Assembly (NCBI GenBank): GCA_001399705.1 | Contig: LJCR01000173.1 | Span: forward strand, 1-5,747 | Direction of reading: 5' to 3' | Length of the DNA stretch: 5,747 nt | Source of the DNA: Kouleothrix aurantiaca | GTDB lineage: Bacteria; Chloroflexota; Chloroflexia; Chloroflexales; Roseiflexaceae | In this document: positions 1 through 5,645 of the stretch, piece after piece | Position numbering within the stretch: the stretch's first letter is position 1 | Layout: each line of letters begins with the position of its first letter | Notes under the pieces: model-generated | The model's input: the letters and a program-made list of their open reading frames with translations, nothing else | What the model was told of the DNA's origin: nothing | Databases searched by the model: none | Translations under genes and position numbers: made by a program

Positions 1-1
1 T

Positions 2-1336
2 CTGCGGCTGGGGCGGGTGCTCGTTGTGACGAACATGGCGCGCAAGCGCATCGAGAACTACCGGCGGGCCAGCCGCTCCACCACCGGCGATGTCACCGGC
101 TTTGTGGGCGAGCTGTTTGGCGCGGTGCAGGCGGTGCAGGTGGCCGGCGCGGAAGAGCGCGCGGTGGCGCATTTCCGCACGCTGAACGATGCCCGCCGCG
201 TGTCAGGCCTGCGCGACCGCCTGTTCACCGAGGTGCTGAATGCGGTGTTCGAGAATGCCGCCAGCCTGGGCACCGGCGCGATTCTGCTGCTCACCGCCTC
301 GGCGATTCAGCGTGGCACCTTCACCATTGGCGACTTCGCGCTGTTCGTGTACTACCTCGGCCTGCTGGCCCACTTCACCGGCCACTTCGGCAAAATTCTG
401 GCGAAGTACCGCCAGGCCGGCGTCTCCTTCGAGCGCATGGTGACGCTGCTGCAAGGCGCGCCCTCCGAAACGCTGGTGCGCCACAGCCCGGTGTGGAGCC
501 AGCCGCGCCCGCAAGATGCCGAACCCGACGCGCCCGCCCTCGAGTCGCTGGATGTGCGCGGCCTGAGCTTCCACTTCCCCGACTCGGGGCGCGGCATTGC
601 GGACGTGAGCTTCACGGTGCCGCGCGGATCGTTCACCGTGATCACCGGGCGGGTGGGGTCGGGCAAGACGACCCTGCTGCGCACGCTGCTTGGGCTGCTG
701 CCCGCCGACTCGGGCGCGGTGCTGTGGAACGGCGCGGAAGTCGCGCAGCCCGGCTCGTTCTTTGTGCCGCCGCGCGCCGCCTACACCGCCCAGGCCCCGC
801 GCCTGTTCAGCGATACGTTGCGCGAAAACCTGCTGCTGGGCCAGCCCGAGGCGCAGGCCGACCTGCCGGGCGCGCTGCGGCTGGCGGTGTTCGAGCACGA
901 CCTGGCGCAAATGCCCGACGGCCTCGAAACAGCGGTGGGCGCGAAGGGCATGCGCCTTTCGGGCGGGCAGGTGCAGCGCGCCGCCGCCGCGCGGATGTTT
1001 GTACGCCAGCCCGCGCTGCTGGTGTTCGACGACCTGTCGAGCGCGCTGGATGTGGAGACAGAAAAAACCTTGTGGGAAAGAATCAACGGTCGGCAGACCG
1101 CAGTCAGCAGTCAGCCGTTGCAGAACGACGCACTGCCAGCTGCCGCCCGCCAACCGCCGACTATTCTCGCAGTATCGCACCGCCGCGCCGCGCTGCGCCG
1201 CGCTGACCAGATCGTTGTGCTGAAAGATGGGAAAATCGAGGCGCGCGGCACGCTCGACGAGCTGCTGGCCACCAGCGACGAGCTGCGGCGACTGTGGGCC
1301 GGCGAGCACGAGCCAGTTGCCGCGCTCTCGCGTTAG
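2..1336 (+). CDS. ABC exporter subunit, membrane domain end plus ATPase domain (5' partial)
   Basis: The reading frame is open from the window edge, so the gene starts upstream; the GTG at 17 is internal, and residues here are numbered from it. Residues 1-150 are the end of an ABC exporter membrane domain, with hydrophobic segments near 78-97 and 104-122. Residues 175-430 are the nucleotide-binding domain. It has Walker [10 protein letters not shown] (211-219), Q-loop Gln259, signature LSGGQ (314-318), Walker B LLVFDD ending at 338-339, D-loop SALD (342-345) and H-loop His388. All ATPase motifs are present, but Asp339 stands where the catalytic Glu usually is. That is typical of the weak site in heterodimeric exporters such as BmrC or TM287, and is also usual in this DDLSSALD subfamily. 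It probably pairs with another subunit encoded upstream. Residues 357-381 are an unusual Gln/Pro/Ala-rich insertion encoded by a short tandem repeat. The substrate cannot be told. Confidence 0.93.
   Translation: MRLGRVLVVTNMARKRIENYRRASRSTTGDVTGFVGELFGAVQAVQVAGAEERAVAHFRTLNDARRVSGLRDRLFTEVLNAVFENAASLGTGAILLLTASAIQRGTFTIGDFALFVYYLGLLAHFTGHFGKILAKYRQAGVSFERMVTLLQGAPSETLVRHSPVWSQPRPQDAEPDAPALESLDVRGLSFHFPDSGRGIADVSFTVPRGSFTVITGRVGSGKTTLLRTLLGLLPADSGAVLWNGAEVAQPGSFFVPPRAAYTAQAPRLFSDTLRENLLLGQPEAQADLPGALRLAVFEHDLAQMPDGLETAVGAKGMRLSGGQVQRAAAARMFVRQPALLVFDDLSSALDVETEKTLWERINGRQTAVSSQPLQNDALPAAARQPPTILAVSHRRAALRRADQIVVLKDGKIEARGTLDELLATSDELRRLWAGEHEPVAALSR
1089..1163 (+). repeat. Degenerate 7-bp repeat array in inverted halves, inside the ABC gene
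   Basis: Left half: four consecutive heptads (1091-1118) near the consensus CGGCAGT, with 5-6 of 7 bases matching each. Right half: four heptads (1132-1159) whose reverse complements are TGGCAGT, CGGCAGC, TGGCGGG and CGGCGGT, so they fit the same consensus in opposite orientation. About 13 bases separate the halves. The reading frame stays open and the stretch encodes residues 357-381, between the D-loop and the H-loop strand of the ATPase domain. From memory, relatives have a linker of roughly 8 residues here, so about 17 residues look extra. Similar heptads occur between genes at 3340-3368 and 4261-4288. Confidence 0.7.
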
Positions 1337-1341
1337 TCGTC

Positions 1342-1366
1342 CACAGATTTCACAGATGACACAGAT
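1342..1366 (+). repeat. Three CACAGAT units at exact 9-bp period
   Basis: CACAGAT occurs at 1342-1348, 1351-1357 and 1360-1366, each separated by two variable bases. It begins 5 bases after the ABC stop codon. This pattern resembles a dispersed intergenic repeat type I know from many bacterial genomes. It overlaps the candidate promoter of the phosphoesterase gene. Confidence 0.7.
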
Positions 1367-1376
1367 CAATAATAAT
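1349..1376 (+). promoter_or_regulatory. Candidate promoter for the metallophosphoesterase gene
   Basis: TTCACA (1349-1354, 5 of 6 to the sigma-70 -35) and AATAAT (1371-1376, 5 of 6 to the -10) are separated by 16 bp, in the AT-rich patch of an otherwise GC-rich gap. The -35 lies inside the CACAGAT repeat. Transcription would begin near 1383, placing the 26-bp inverted repeat at the very 5' end of the mRNA. AT-rich patches give such matches by chance, so this is tentative. Confidence 0.35.
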
Positions 1377-1381
1377 TATGA

Positions 1382-1447
1382 ACCACCAAGACACCAAGGC
1401 ACCAAGGTTTACTAAAACACTCCTTGGTGTCTTGGTGTCTTGGTGGT
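1382..1447. repeat. 26-bp inverted repeat built from 8-bp CACCAAG units
   Basis: The left arm (1382-1407) has CACCAAG at 1384, 1392 and 1400, exactly 8 bp apart. The right arm (1422-1447) has CTTGGTG at 1423, 1431 and 1439, also 8 bp apart. The arms are reverse complements over 26 bp except for G1399 opposite T1430, which would be a G-U pair in RNA. The loop is 14 bases (1408-1421). No T-run follows on the + strand, so it is not a standard terminator for the ABC gene. It sits 30 bases before the Shine-Dalgarno site of the next gene. Confidence 0.88.
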
Positions 1448-1489
1448 AAACAAAAAGGTTTTCCACTAGCAAGACCAAAGGAGGCAGCC

Positions 1490-2242
1490 ATGCGGGTCGC
1501 GGTGATTTCCGACATTCATGGGAACGACGTGGCATTTGCCGCCGCGCTGGCCGACATCGAGGCCGCGCAGGTCGACCAGATCGTCTGCCTGGGCGACGCC
1601 ATTCAGGGCGGCCCGCAACCTGCGCAGGTGGTGGCGCGCCTGCGCGCGGCTGGCATTCCCACCGTCATGGGCAACGCCGACGACTGGCTGCTGACCGGCG
1701 CCGACAGTGGCGCGGAGCAGATCGAACCCGAGCGCCGCCGCCGCATGGACGATGTGCGCGACTGGGCGCTGACGCAGCTCGCGCCCGCCGACCGTGAGTT
1801 CATCGCCGCGTTTCAGCCCACCATCACGCTCGATCTTGGCGCGGGCCAGCAGCTTCTCTGCTTCCATGGCTCGCCAACCTCGTATGACGACGTGCTGCTG
1901 CCCAGCACGCCCGACGCCGAGGCGGAAGCATTATTGGGCAACAGCGCGGCGCAGCTATTCACTGGCGGCCACACCCACCTCCAGCAGATCCGCCGCCTGG
2001 GTGCGCGCCGCTTCTTCAACCCCGGCAGCATCGGCTTCGCGTACAGCCACCAGCAGGACGAAGCGGGCTTTCGCGCCGACCCCTGGGCCGAATACGCCAT
2101 CCTCACCGCCGACGGCGCGCATTTCGGGCTGGAATTCCGCCGCGTCCCATTCGATGTGGATGCGCTCGTCGCCGCCTACCGCGACGGTGGCCGGCCGCAC
2201 GCCGATGCCGCGATCGAGCAGTATCGCGGCGCGTCCTCATAA
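1490..2242 (+). CDS. Calcineurin-like metallophosphoesterase (YfcE/MJ0936-type)
   Basis: A 250-residue cytosolic protein with no signal peptide or membrane segment. I chose the ATG at 1490 because AAAGGAGG (1477-1484) lies 5 bases upstream; the frame is open further upstream only through repeat DNA. The two-metal phosphoesterase motifs appear in order: SDIHGN (Asp8, His10), LGDAIQGG (Asp36), MGNADDW (Asn62), FHGSP (His126) and GGHTHLQ (His161, His163), followed by the usual NPGSIG (177-182). GNAD in place of GNHE/GNHD is normal for the small YfcE-like branch (Metallophos_2). Members hydrolyse phosphodiesters or phosphomonoesters in a Mn-dependent way, but the substrate here cannot be predicted. 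The length is above that of the minimal family (about 165-185), because of a helical insert around residues 70-110 and a C-terminal extension after about 185. No clear terminator separates it from the next gene 98 bases downstream, so the two may be cotranscribed. Confidence 0.9.
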   Translation: MRVAVISDIHGNDVAFAAALADIEAAQVDQIVCLGDAIQGGPQPAQVVARLRAAGIPTVMGNADDWLLTGADSGAEQIEPERRRRMDDVRDWALTQLAPADREFIAAFQPTITLDLGAGQQLLCFHGSPTSYDDVLLPSTPDAEAEALLGNSAAQLFTGGHTHLQQIRRLGARRFFNPGSIGFAYSHQQDEAGFRADPWAEYAILTADGAHFGLEFRRVPFDVDALVAAYRDGGRPHADAAIEQYRGASS

Positions 2243-2340
2243 TTCGGGCGAAACCGTGCAACAAAGCCCGCAGCACCGCCGTCTCATTGGCAGGAACGAA
2301 ACGAACCGGCCACAAGCCGTAGACACTCAAGGAGACGACG

Positions 2341-2871
2341 ATGTACAACCCAACTCAGCGGCTGATGCGGAGCCGCACCGATAAAATTATTGCGGGCGTG
2401 GCCGGCGGCATTGGCCAGTATCTGGCGATCGACCCGGTGATTGTGCGCCTGGCGTTTGTGGCGCTGGCCCTGAGCGGCGTGGGCATTCTGCTCTACCCGG
2501 TGCTCTGGCTGATCATGCCGGCCGAGAGCGGGCAGCGCGCCGCGCCGAGCGAGGTATTTGACGAAATGCGCCAGCAGGCCCAGCGCGTCGGCGACGAAGT
2601 GCGCGAGGTGTTTGTGTCGAGCCGGCGCGTGCGCTACGACCCAATGACCGGCCAGCCGATCGATCCCGAGACCGAGATTCCGATCAACAATGTTGGTGGT
2701 GCGCCGGCCAGCAATGCCGCGCCGGAAGATCGCCGCAACCGCCTGCTGGGCATTATTCTGCTGGGCGTCGGCGCGTTTATTCTGCTGGGCATGATCCCGG
2801 GCTTTGGCCGCATGCTGCTGCCAGTCATCCTGATTGGCGCGGGCATCCTGGTGCTGCGCCGCAACAAGTAG
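2341..2871 (+). CDS. PspC-domain membrane protein with C-terminal LiaF-like hydrophobic pair
   Basis: A 176-residue protein. The ATG follows AAGGAG (2329-2334) by 6 bases. Residues 7-61 form a PspC domain: the basic start RLMRSRTDK, the glycine-rich IAGVAGGIGQYLAIDP, and a hydrophobic segment (about 33-59) ending in LWLIMPAE. Residues 63-133 are a charged, probably cytosolic linker. Residues 135-152 and 157-172 are two further hydrophobic segments, followed by a basic tail (RRNK). This C-terminal part resembles the small membrane modules of LiaF/DUF5668-type proteins. PspC-family proteins take part in envelope stress sensing or response at the inner membrane. No pspA, pspB or two-component partner is visible here, so that role is inferred from the domain alone. 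The transcript very likely ends at the terminator at 2990-3026. Confidence 0.9.
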   Translation: MYNPTQRLMRSRTDKIIAGVAGGIGQYLAIDPVIVRLAFVALALSGVGILLYPVLWLIMPAESGQRAAPSEVFDEMRQQAQRVGDEVREVFVSSRRVRYDPMTGQPIDPETEIPINNVGGAPASNAAPEDRRNRLLGIILLGVGAFILLGMIPGFGRMLLPVILIGAGILVLRRNK

Positions 2872-2897
2872 CACAAGCCTGATAGTATGGACAAGAA

Positions 2898-2937
2898 GCG
2901 CACCCTTCGATACGCGCTTCGCGCACTCAGGATGCGC
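2898..2937. repeat. Imperfect palindrome of the CCTTCGA...CTCAGG dispersed type
   Basis: An outer stem pairs 2898-2906 with 2929-2937: 8 of 9 pairs, with one C/A mismatch at 2903/2932. An inner stem pairs GCGC 2914-2917 with GCGC 2921-2924 around a 3-base loop. The phrase CCTTCGA followed by CTCAGG recalls a palindromic intergenic repeat that I know, from memory, to be scattered in many bacterial genomes, including Chloroflexota. It lies 26 bases after the PspC gene stop, in its 3' untranslated region. Confidence 0.5.
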
Positions 2938-2989
2938 AGGCATATCACGAACCCAGGCGTCGTGTAACGCCGAACATTTGCAGATATAG

Positions 2990-3026
2990 GCTCGGGGATG
3001 GTGCGCCGCCCCGAGCTTCTTTTTTT
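2990..3026 (+). terminator. Rho-independent terminator after the PspC-domain gene
   Basis: GCTCGGGG (2990-2997) and CCCCGAGC (3009-3016) form a perfect 8-bp GC-rich stem with an 11-base loop. A T-rich run (3017-3026, interrupted by one C) follows immediately, including seven consecutive T. It lies 118 bases after the stop codon at 2871. Confidence 0.9.
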
Positions 3027-3063
3027 GGCGTCCCCATGCTGGATGACAAAAAAGTGAGATGTA

Positions 3064-3081
3064 CGTAATCCCTGCGTAATC
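3064..3081 (+). promoter_or_regulatory. CGTAATC direct repeat with 11-bp period, possible activator site
   Basis: Two perfect copies of CGTAATC (3064-3070 and 3075-3081) are separated by 4 bases, so they repeat once per DNA helical turn. This 7+4+7 geometry is the one used by OmpR/PhoB-family response regulators. The box ends 8 bases before a candidate -35 element. That a regulator binds here is inference; the sequence does not match a Pho box that I recognise. Confidence 0.3.
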
Positions 3082-3089
3082 TGGCTGGC

Positions 3090-3118
3090 TTCTCAATGCG
3101 GCGCGCAGGCGCTATGCT
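3090..3118 (+). promoter_or_regulatory. Candidate sigma-70 promoter in the gap before the bidirectional terminator
   Basis: TTCTCA (3090-3095, 4 of 6) and TATGCT (3113-3118, 4 of 6) are separated by 17 bp, giving a start near 3125. No convincing protein-coding gene follows. A structured stretch does, and it ends in a strong terminator at 3300-3332. The element matches are moderate. Confidence 0.35.
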
Positions 3119-3124
3119 ATAGCT

Positions 3125-3332
3125 CGAACCGAAGAGGAGCAGCGTCGTTGTTCAATCCACATTGCCGCCACGCATCGCACCTTCACGAATTAGCTTCTTC
3201 GTAGCCATTGCCCTGGCCCACACTACGACCAAGCCACGCCAGGGCGGGCTCCTCTTCTATTCCGCCCGCAAAACGCTCTGCTCCAACATCGTTGCCAACA
3301 CAAAACGGCCGTGCATTGCACGGCCGTTTTGT
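3125..3332 (+). ncRNA. Putative structured small RNA, family not recognised
   Basis: The stretch lies between a candidate promoter and a strong terminator and holds no convincing open frame. GAAGAGGAGC (3131-3140) pairs perfectly with GCTCCTCTTC (3248-3257), a 10-bp helix that would close a domain of about 127 bases. Just inside it, GCCCTGG (3210-3216) pairs with CCAGGGC (3239-3245). Smaller hairpins are possible at 3185-3189/3198-3202 and 3153-3156/3161-3164. A competing 7-bp pairing of 3131-3137 with 3194-3200 (one G-U) would exclude the long helix. It lacks the conserved bases of tmRNA, RNase P RNA or SRP RNA. A rod with a closing helix could suggest 6S RNA, but I see no convincing central bubble. 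A TTG (3148) with GAGGAG (3134-3139) upstream could start a peptide of about 18 codons, a weak alternative. Confidence 0.25.
3300..3332. terminator. Bidirectional Rho-independent terminator, 16-bp perfect arms
   Basis: The arms ACAAAACGGCCGTGCA (3300-3315) and 3317-3332 are perfect reverse complements around one central base. The outer AAAA/TTTT bases make the T-run needed on either strand. On the - strand it lies 93 bases past the proC stop and would end the glyA-proC transcript. On the + strand it would end any transcript from the gap and block readthrough into proC. Confidence 0.88.
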
Positions 3333-3339
3333 CCCTTCT

Positions 3340-3424
3340 GGCAGTGGGCAGGAAGCAGTGGGCAGCAGCTATGCAGCAATTGTGTGCCTCCTGTCCCCTG
3401 TCTCCTGTCCCTTGTCTCCTGCGC
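3340..3424. repeat. Two 7-bp tandem repeat blocks abutting the proC stop
   Basis: Block one (3340-3367) has four heptads near GGCAGTG. Block two (3390-3424) reads CCTGTCC, CCTGTCT, CCTGTCC, CTTGTCT and CCTGCGC, which is AGGAGAC-like on the other strand. About 22 bases lie between them. The last unit ends at the base before the proC stop codon. The order, direct heptads then opposite-strand heptads, matches the array inside the ABC gene, but here the two blocks differ in sequence and do not pair well. Confidence 0.75.
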
Positions 3425-4243
3425 TCACTTCCCCTTGCCCAGCTCGGCCGAGCGCCGGTAGGCCGCCCAGATCGCGTCGGTGAGCACCGTGCGCAGCCCG
3501 CCGCGCTCAAGCTCGTACAGCGCGGCAGCGGTGGTGCCGCCCGGCGAGGTCACGCCATTCTTCAGCTCGGCCAGGTGCTTGCCGCTCTTCTGGGCATACA
3601 GCACCGAGCCCTGCATGGTCTCCAGCACCAGCTTTTGCGCCATGTAGCGCGGGAAACCCAGGTGCACGCCGGCATCGACCATCGCCTCCATCAGCAGGAA
3701 GAAATAGGCCGGCCCGGTGCCCGAAAGCGCCGTCGCCATGTCGAGGTAGTTCTCGTCGTCGACGTACTGCTCCTGGCCGAACGATTCGAGGATGGTGCGC
3801 GCCCAGCCGCGCTGCTCCTCGGTCACGGCATCGGCGGCCGTCCACACCGTCATGCCCTCGCCGATCTGCGCGGGCGTGTTGGGCATCGAGCGCACAATCT
3901 GCGGGTGCTGGAGTAGCTCGGCGAAGTGGCGGATCGGCGCGCCAGCGACAATCGAAATCACCAGCTCGCCGTCGTTGAGCGTGCCGCGCAGCTCGGGCAG
4001 CAGCTTGGGCAGCGTCTGCGGCTTGACGGCGAACACCGCCACCTGCCCCCAGTGCACCGCCGCCACATTATCGTCGGTCACCTGCACGCCATAGCGCGCG
4101 GCAATCTCGTCGCGGCGATCGGCGCGCAGCTCGGTGGCCATGATCTGCTCGGGCGGCACCAGCTCGTGGCGCAGCATGCCGCTGATCATCGCCTCGCCCA
4201 TAATGCCCGCGCCAATCACCGCGATGCGAAGGTCTCGGATCAT
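3425..4243 (-). CDS. proC: Pyrroline-5-carboxylate reductase
   Basis: A 272-residue cytosolic enzyme that reduces 1-pyrroline-5-carboxylate to L-proline with NAD(P)H, the last step of proline synthesis. Two ATGs are adjacent (4246-4244 and 4243-4241). GGAGG in the run 4254-4248 is only 2 bases from the first and 5 from the second, so I take the second. The Rossmann motif is IGAGIMG (Gly11, Gly13, Gly16). The family motifs AVKPQ (72-76), RSMPNTPA (118-125) and LSGTGPAY (173-180) follow. The ProC signature region VTSPGGTTAAAL (231-242) lies in the C-terminal dimer domain. Length and motifs are normal, and the gene looks intact. It lies 79 bases downstream of glyA on the same strand, across a short repeat hairpin, and is probably cotranscribed with it. 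Its transcript should end at the terminator at 3300-3332. Confidence 0.97.
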   Translation of the reverse strand: MIRDLRIAVIGAGIMGEAMISGMLRHELVPPEQIMATELRADRRDEIAARYGVQVTDDNVAAVHWGQVAVFAVKPQTLPKLLPELRGTLNDGELVISIVAGAPIRHFAELLQHPQIVRSMPNTPAQIGEGMTVWTAADAVTEEQRGWARTILESFGQEQYVDDENYLDMATALSGTGPAYFFLLMEAMVDAGVHLGFPRYMAQKLVLETMQGSVLYAQKSGKHLAELKNGVTSPGGTTAAALYELERGGLRTVLTDAIWAAYRRSAELGKGK

Positions 4244-4257
4244 CATACCCTCCCAGC

Positions 4258-4314
4258 ATTCAGGAGTCAGGTTGCAGGAGTCAGAAGAGACTCCTGAATT
4301 GAGACCATCTCCTG
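4258..4314. repeat. Heptad repeat with inverted repeat in the glyA-proC gap
   Basis: Heptads CAGGAGT, CAGGTTG, CAGGAGT and CAGAAGA lie at 4261-4288. The reverse-complement unit CTCCTG follows at 4291 and 4309. ATTCAGGAGTC (4258-4268) and its exact complement (4289-4299) make an 11-bp stem with a 20-base loop. CAGGAGTC at 4275-4282 can pair instead with 4289-4296, with a 6-base loop. In the - strand mRNA the hairpin ends 3 bases before the proC Shine-Dalgarno run. No T-run follows, so it is not a standard terminator. Confidence 0.8.
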
Positions 4315-4322
4315 ACCGCTAC

Positions 4323-5645
4323 CTAATCCTGATCATACCCATCCGCCCCTGGCACCGGGAACGCCGCGCACAGCGCCTTGACCTCTTCGCCCACGCGTTT
4401 GATGGTGGCCTCGTCCTCGATGTTGCTCAGCACCTGGTCGATCAGCCCGGCGATGCGCTCCATCTCGGCCACGCCCATGCCGCGGGTGGTGATCGCGGGC
4501 GTGCCGATTCGCACGCCGCTGGTGATCAGGGGCGACTTGTCGTCAAAGGGCACCGAGTTTTTGTTCAGCGTAATGTGCGCGCGATCCAGCGTTTCCTGCG
4601 CGGCCTTGCCGGTGATGCTCTTGCTCTTGCTGCGCAGATCGACCAGCATCAGGTGGTTGTCGGTGCCGCCCGAGATGATGTGGTAGCCGCGCGCAAGCAG
4701 CGCCCCGGCCAGGGCCTGCGCGTTGCGAATGATCTGCGCAGCGTAGTCGGCAAACGCGGGCTGCAAGTTCTCGCGGAAGCCCACCGCCTTGGCCGAAACG
4801 GCGTGCATAAGCGGGCCGCCCTGCATGCCCGGCACCACTGCCTTGTCGAGCAGCTCGGACATCATCAGCGTGCGGCCGCTCTTGGCGGCCTTCTGGCCAA
4901 ACGGGTTCTCGAAATCTTCGCCCAGAATGATCAGGCCGCCACGCGGGCCGCGCAGGGTTTTGTGCGTGGTGGTGGTGGTGACGTGCGCATAGGGCACCGG
5001 GCTGGGCAGCAGGCCTTTGGCGATCAGGCCGGCCGGGTGCGCGATGTCGGCGAACAGGTACGCGCCCACCGCGTCGGCGATCTGGCGGAAGCGCGAAAAA
5101 TCGATCGCGCGCGAGTAGGCACTGGCGCCGACGGTGATCATGCGCGGGTTTTCGCGGCGCGCAATCGCCTCGACTTCCTCGTAGTCGATCATCTCGGTGT
5201 GCGGGTCGACGCCATAGGCAACAAAGCGGTACAGCTGGCCCGAGAAGTTCACAGGCGAGCCATGCGTCAGGTGGCCGCCGTGCGACAGATTCATGCCCAG
5301 CACGGTGTCGCCGGGCTTGAGGAAGGTGAAGTACACGGCCATGTTCGCCTGCGTGCCCGAGTGCGGCTGGACATTCGCGTAGGCCGCGCCAAACAGCTCG
5401 CGGGCGCGGTCGCGCGCCAGGTTCTCGACCTCGTCGACGAACTCGCAGCCGCCGTAGTAGCGGTTGCCCGGGTAGCCCTCGGCGTACTTGTTGGTGAGGA
5501 CCGAGCCCTGTGCTTCAAGCACGGCGCGGCTGACATAGTTCTCGCTGGCGATCAGCTCCAGGCCATCACGCTGGCGGCGCGCCTCGCTGGCGAGAATGCG
5601 GGCAACGTCGGGGTCGTTCTGCCAGATCGTGTCAATGACCGACAT
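4323..5645 (-). CDS. glyA: Serine hydroxymethyltransferase
   Basis: A 440-residue PLP enzyme of the cytosol. It interconverts serine and glycine with transfer of a one-carbon unit to tetrahydrofolate, the main source of methylene-THF. The ATG follows AAGGAGG (5656-5650) by 4 bases. Fold-type I motifs appear in order: [10 protein letters not shown] (30-39), [14 protein letters not shown] (53-66), [11 protein letters not shown] (91-101), SHGGHLTHG (121-129), the PLP-binding [10 protein letters not shown] with Asp200 and His203, and [15 protein letters not shown] with the Schiff-base Lys229. These positions agree with E. coli GlyA numbering (Asp200, His203, Lys229). A C-terminal domain follows with [15 protein letters not shown]. 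It is full length with no sign of damage. It is probably the first gene of a glyA-proC transcript whose leader begins near 5729. Confidence 0.98.
   Translation of the reverse strand: MSVIDTIWQNDPDVARILASEARRQRDGLELIASENYVSRAVLEAQGSVLTNKYAEGYPGNRYYGGCEFVDEVENLARDRARELFGAAYANVQPHSGTQANMAVYFTFLKPGDTVLGMNLSHGGHLTHGSPVNFSGQLYRFVAYGVDPHTEMIDYEEVEAIARRENPRMITVGASAYSRAIDFSRFRQIADAVGAYLFADIAHPAGLIAKGLLPSPVPYAHVTTTTTHKTLRGPRGGLIILGEDFENPFGQKAAKSGRTLMMSELLDKAVVPGMQGGPLMHAVSAKAVGFRENLQPAFADYAAQIIRNAQALAGALLARGYHIISGGTDNHLMLVDLRSKSKSITGKAAQETLDRAHITLNKNSVPFDDKSPLITSGVRIGTPAITTRGMGVAEMERIAGLIDQVLSNIEDEATIKRVGEEVKALCAAFPVPGADGYDQD

Noticed and set aside
203..1369. 388-codon open frame on the - strand opposite the ABC gene
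   Set aside because: A shadow of the ABC coding sequence with no recognisable domain. It would also have to read through the repeat array.
1382..1447. Terminator for the ABC gene
   Set aside because: The stem is strong but long, repeat-built and not followed by a T-run on the + strand.
1342..1447. CRISPR-like array
   Set aside because: The units are only 7-9 bp and directly adjacent, with no spacers of about 30 bp.
1424..1489. N-terminal extension of the phosphoesterase to an upstream start at 1424
   Set aside because: The extra 22 residues would be encoded by the inverted repeat, while the ATG at 1490 has a near-perfect Shine-Dalgarno at the right spacing and starts directly at the family's first strand.
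2243..2340. Promoter or terminator between the phosphoesterase and PspC-domain genes
   Set aside because: TTGGCA (2287-2292) has no matching -10, and the CGGGC/GCCCG pair (2245-2249/2266-2270) is short with a 16-base loop and no T-run.
2284..3096. 270-codon open frame on the - strand opposite the PspC-domain gene
   Set aside because: It crosses the + strand terminator and both the start and the end of a gene with clear domain features. The translation is low-complexity.
3162..3461. 99-codon open frame from a TTG in the gap
   Set aside because: It runs through the strong terminator at 3300-3332 and the heptad repeats into the proC 3' end, with no ribosome-binding site and no protein-like composition.
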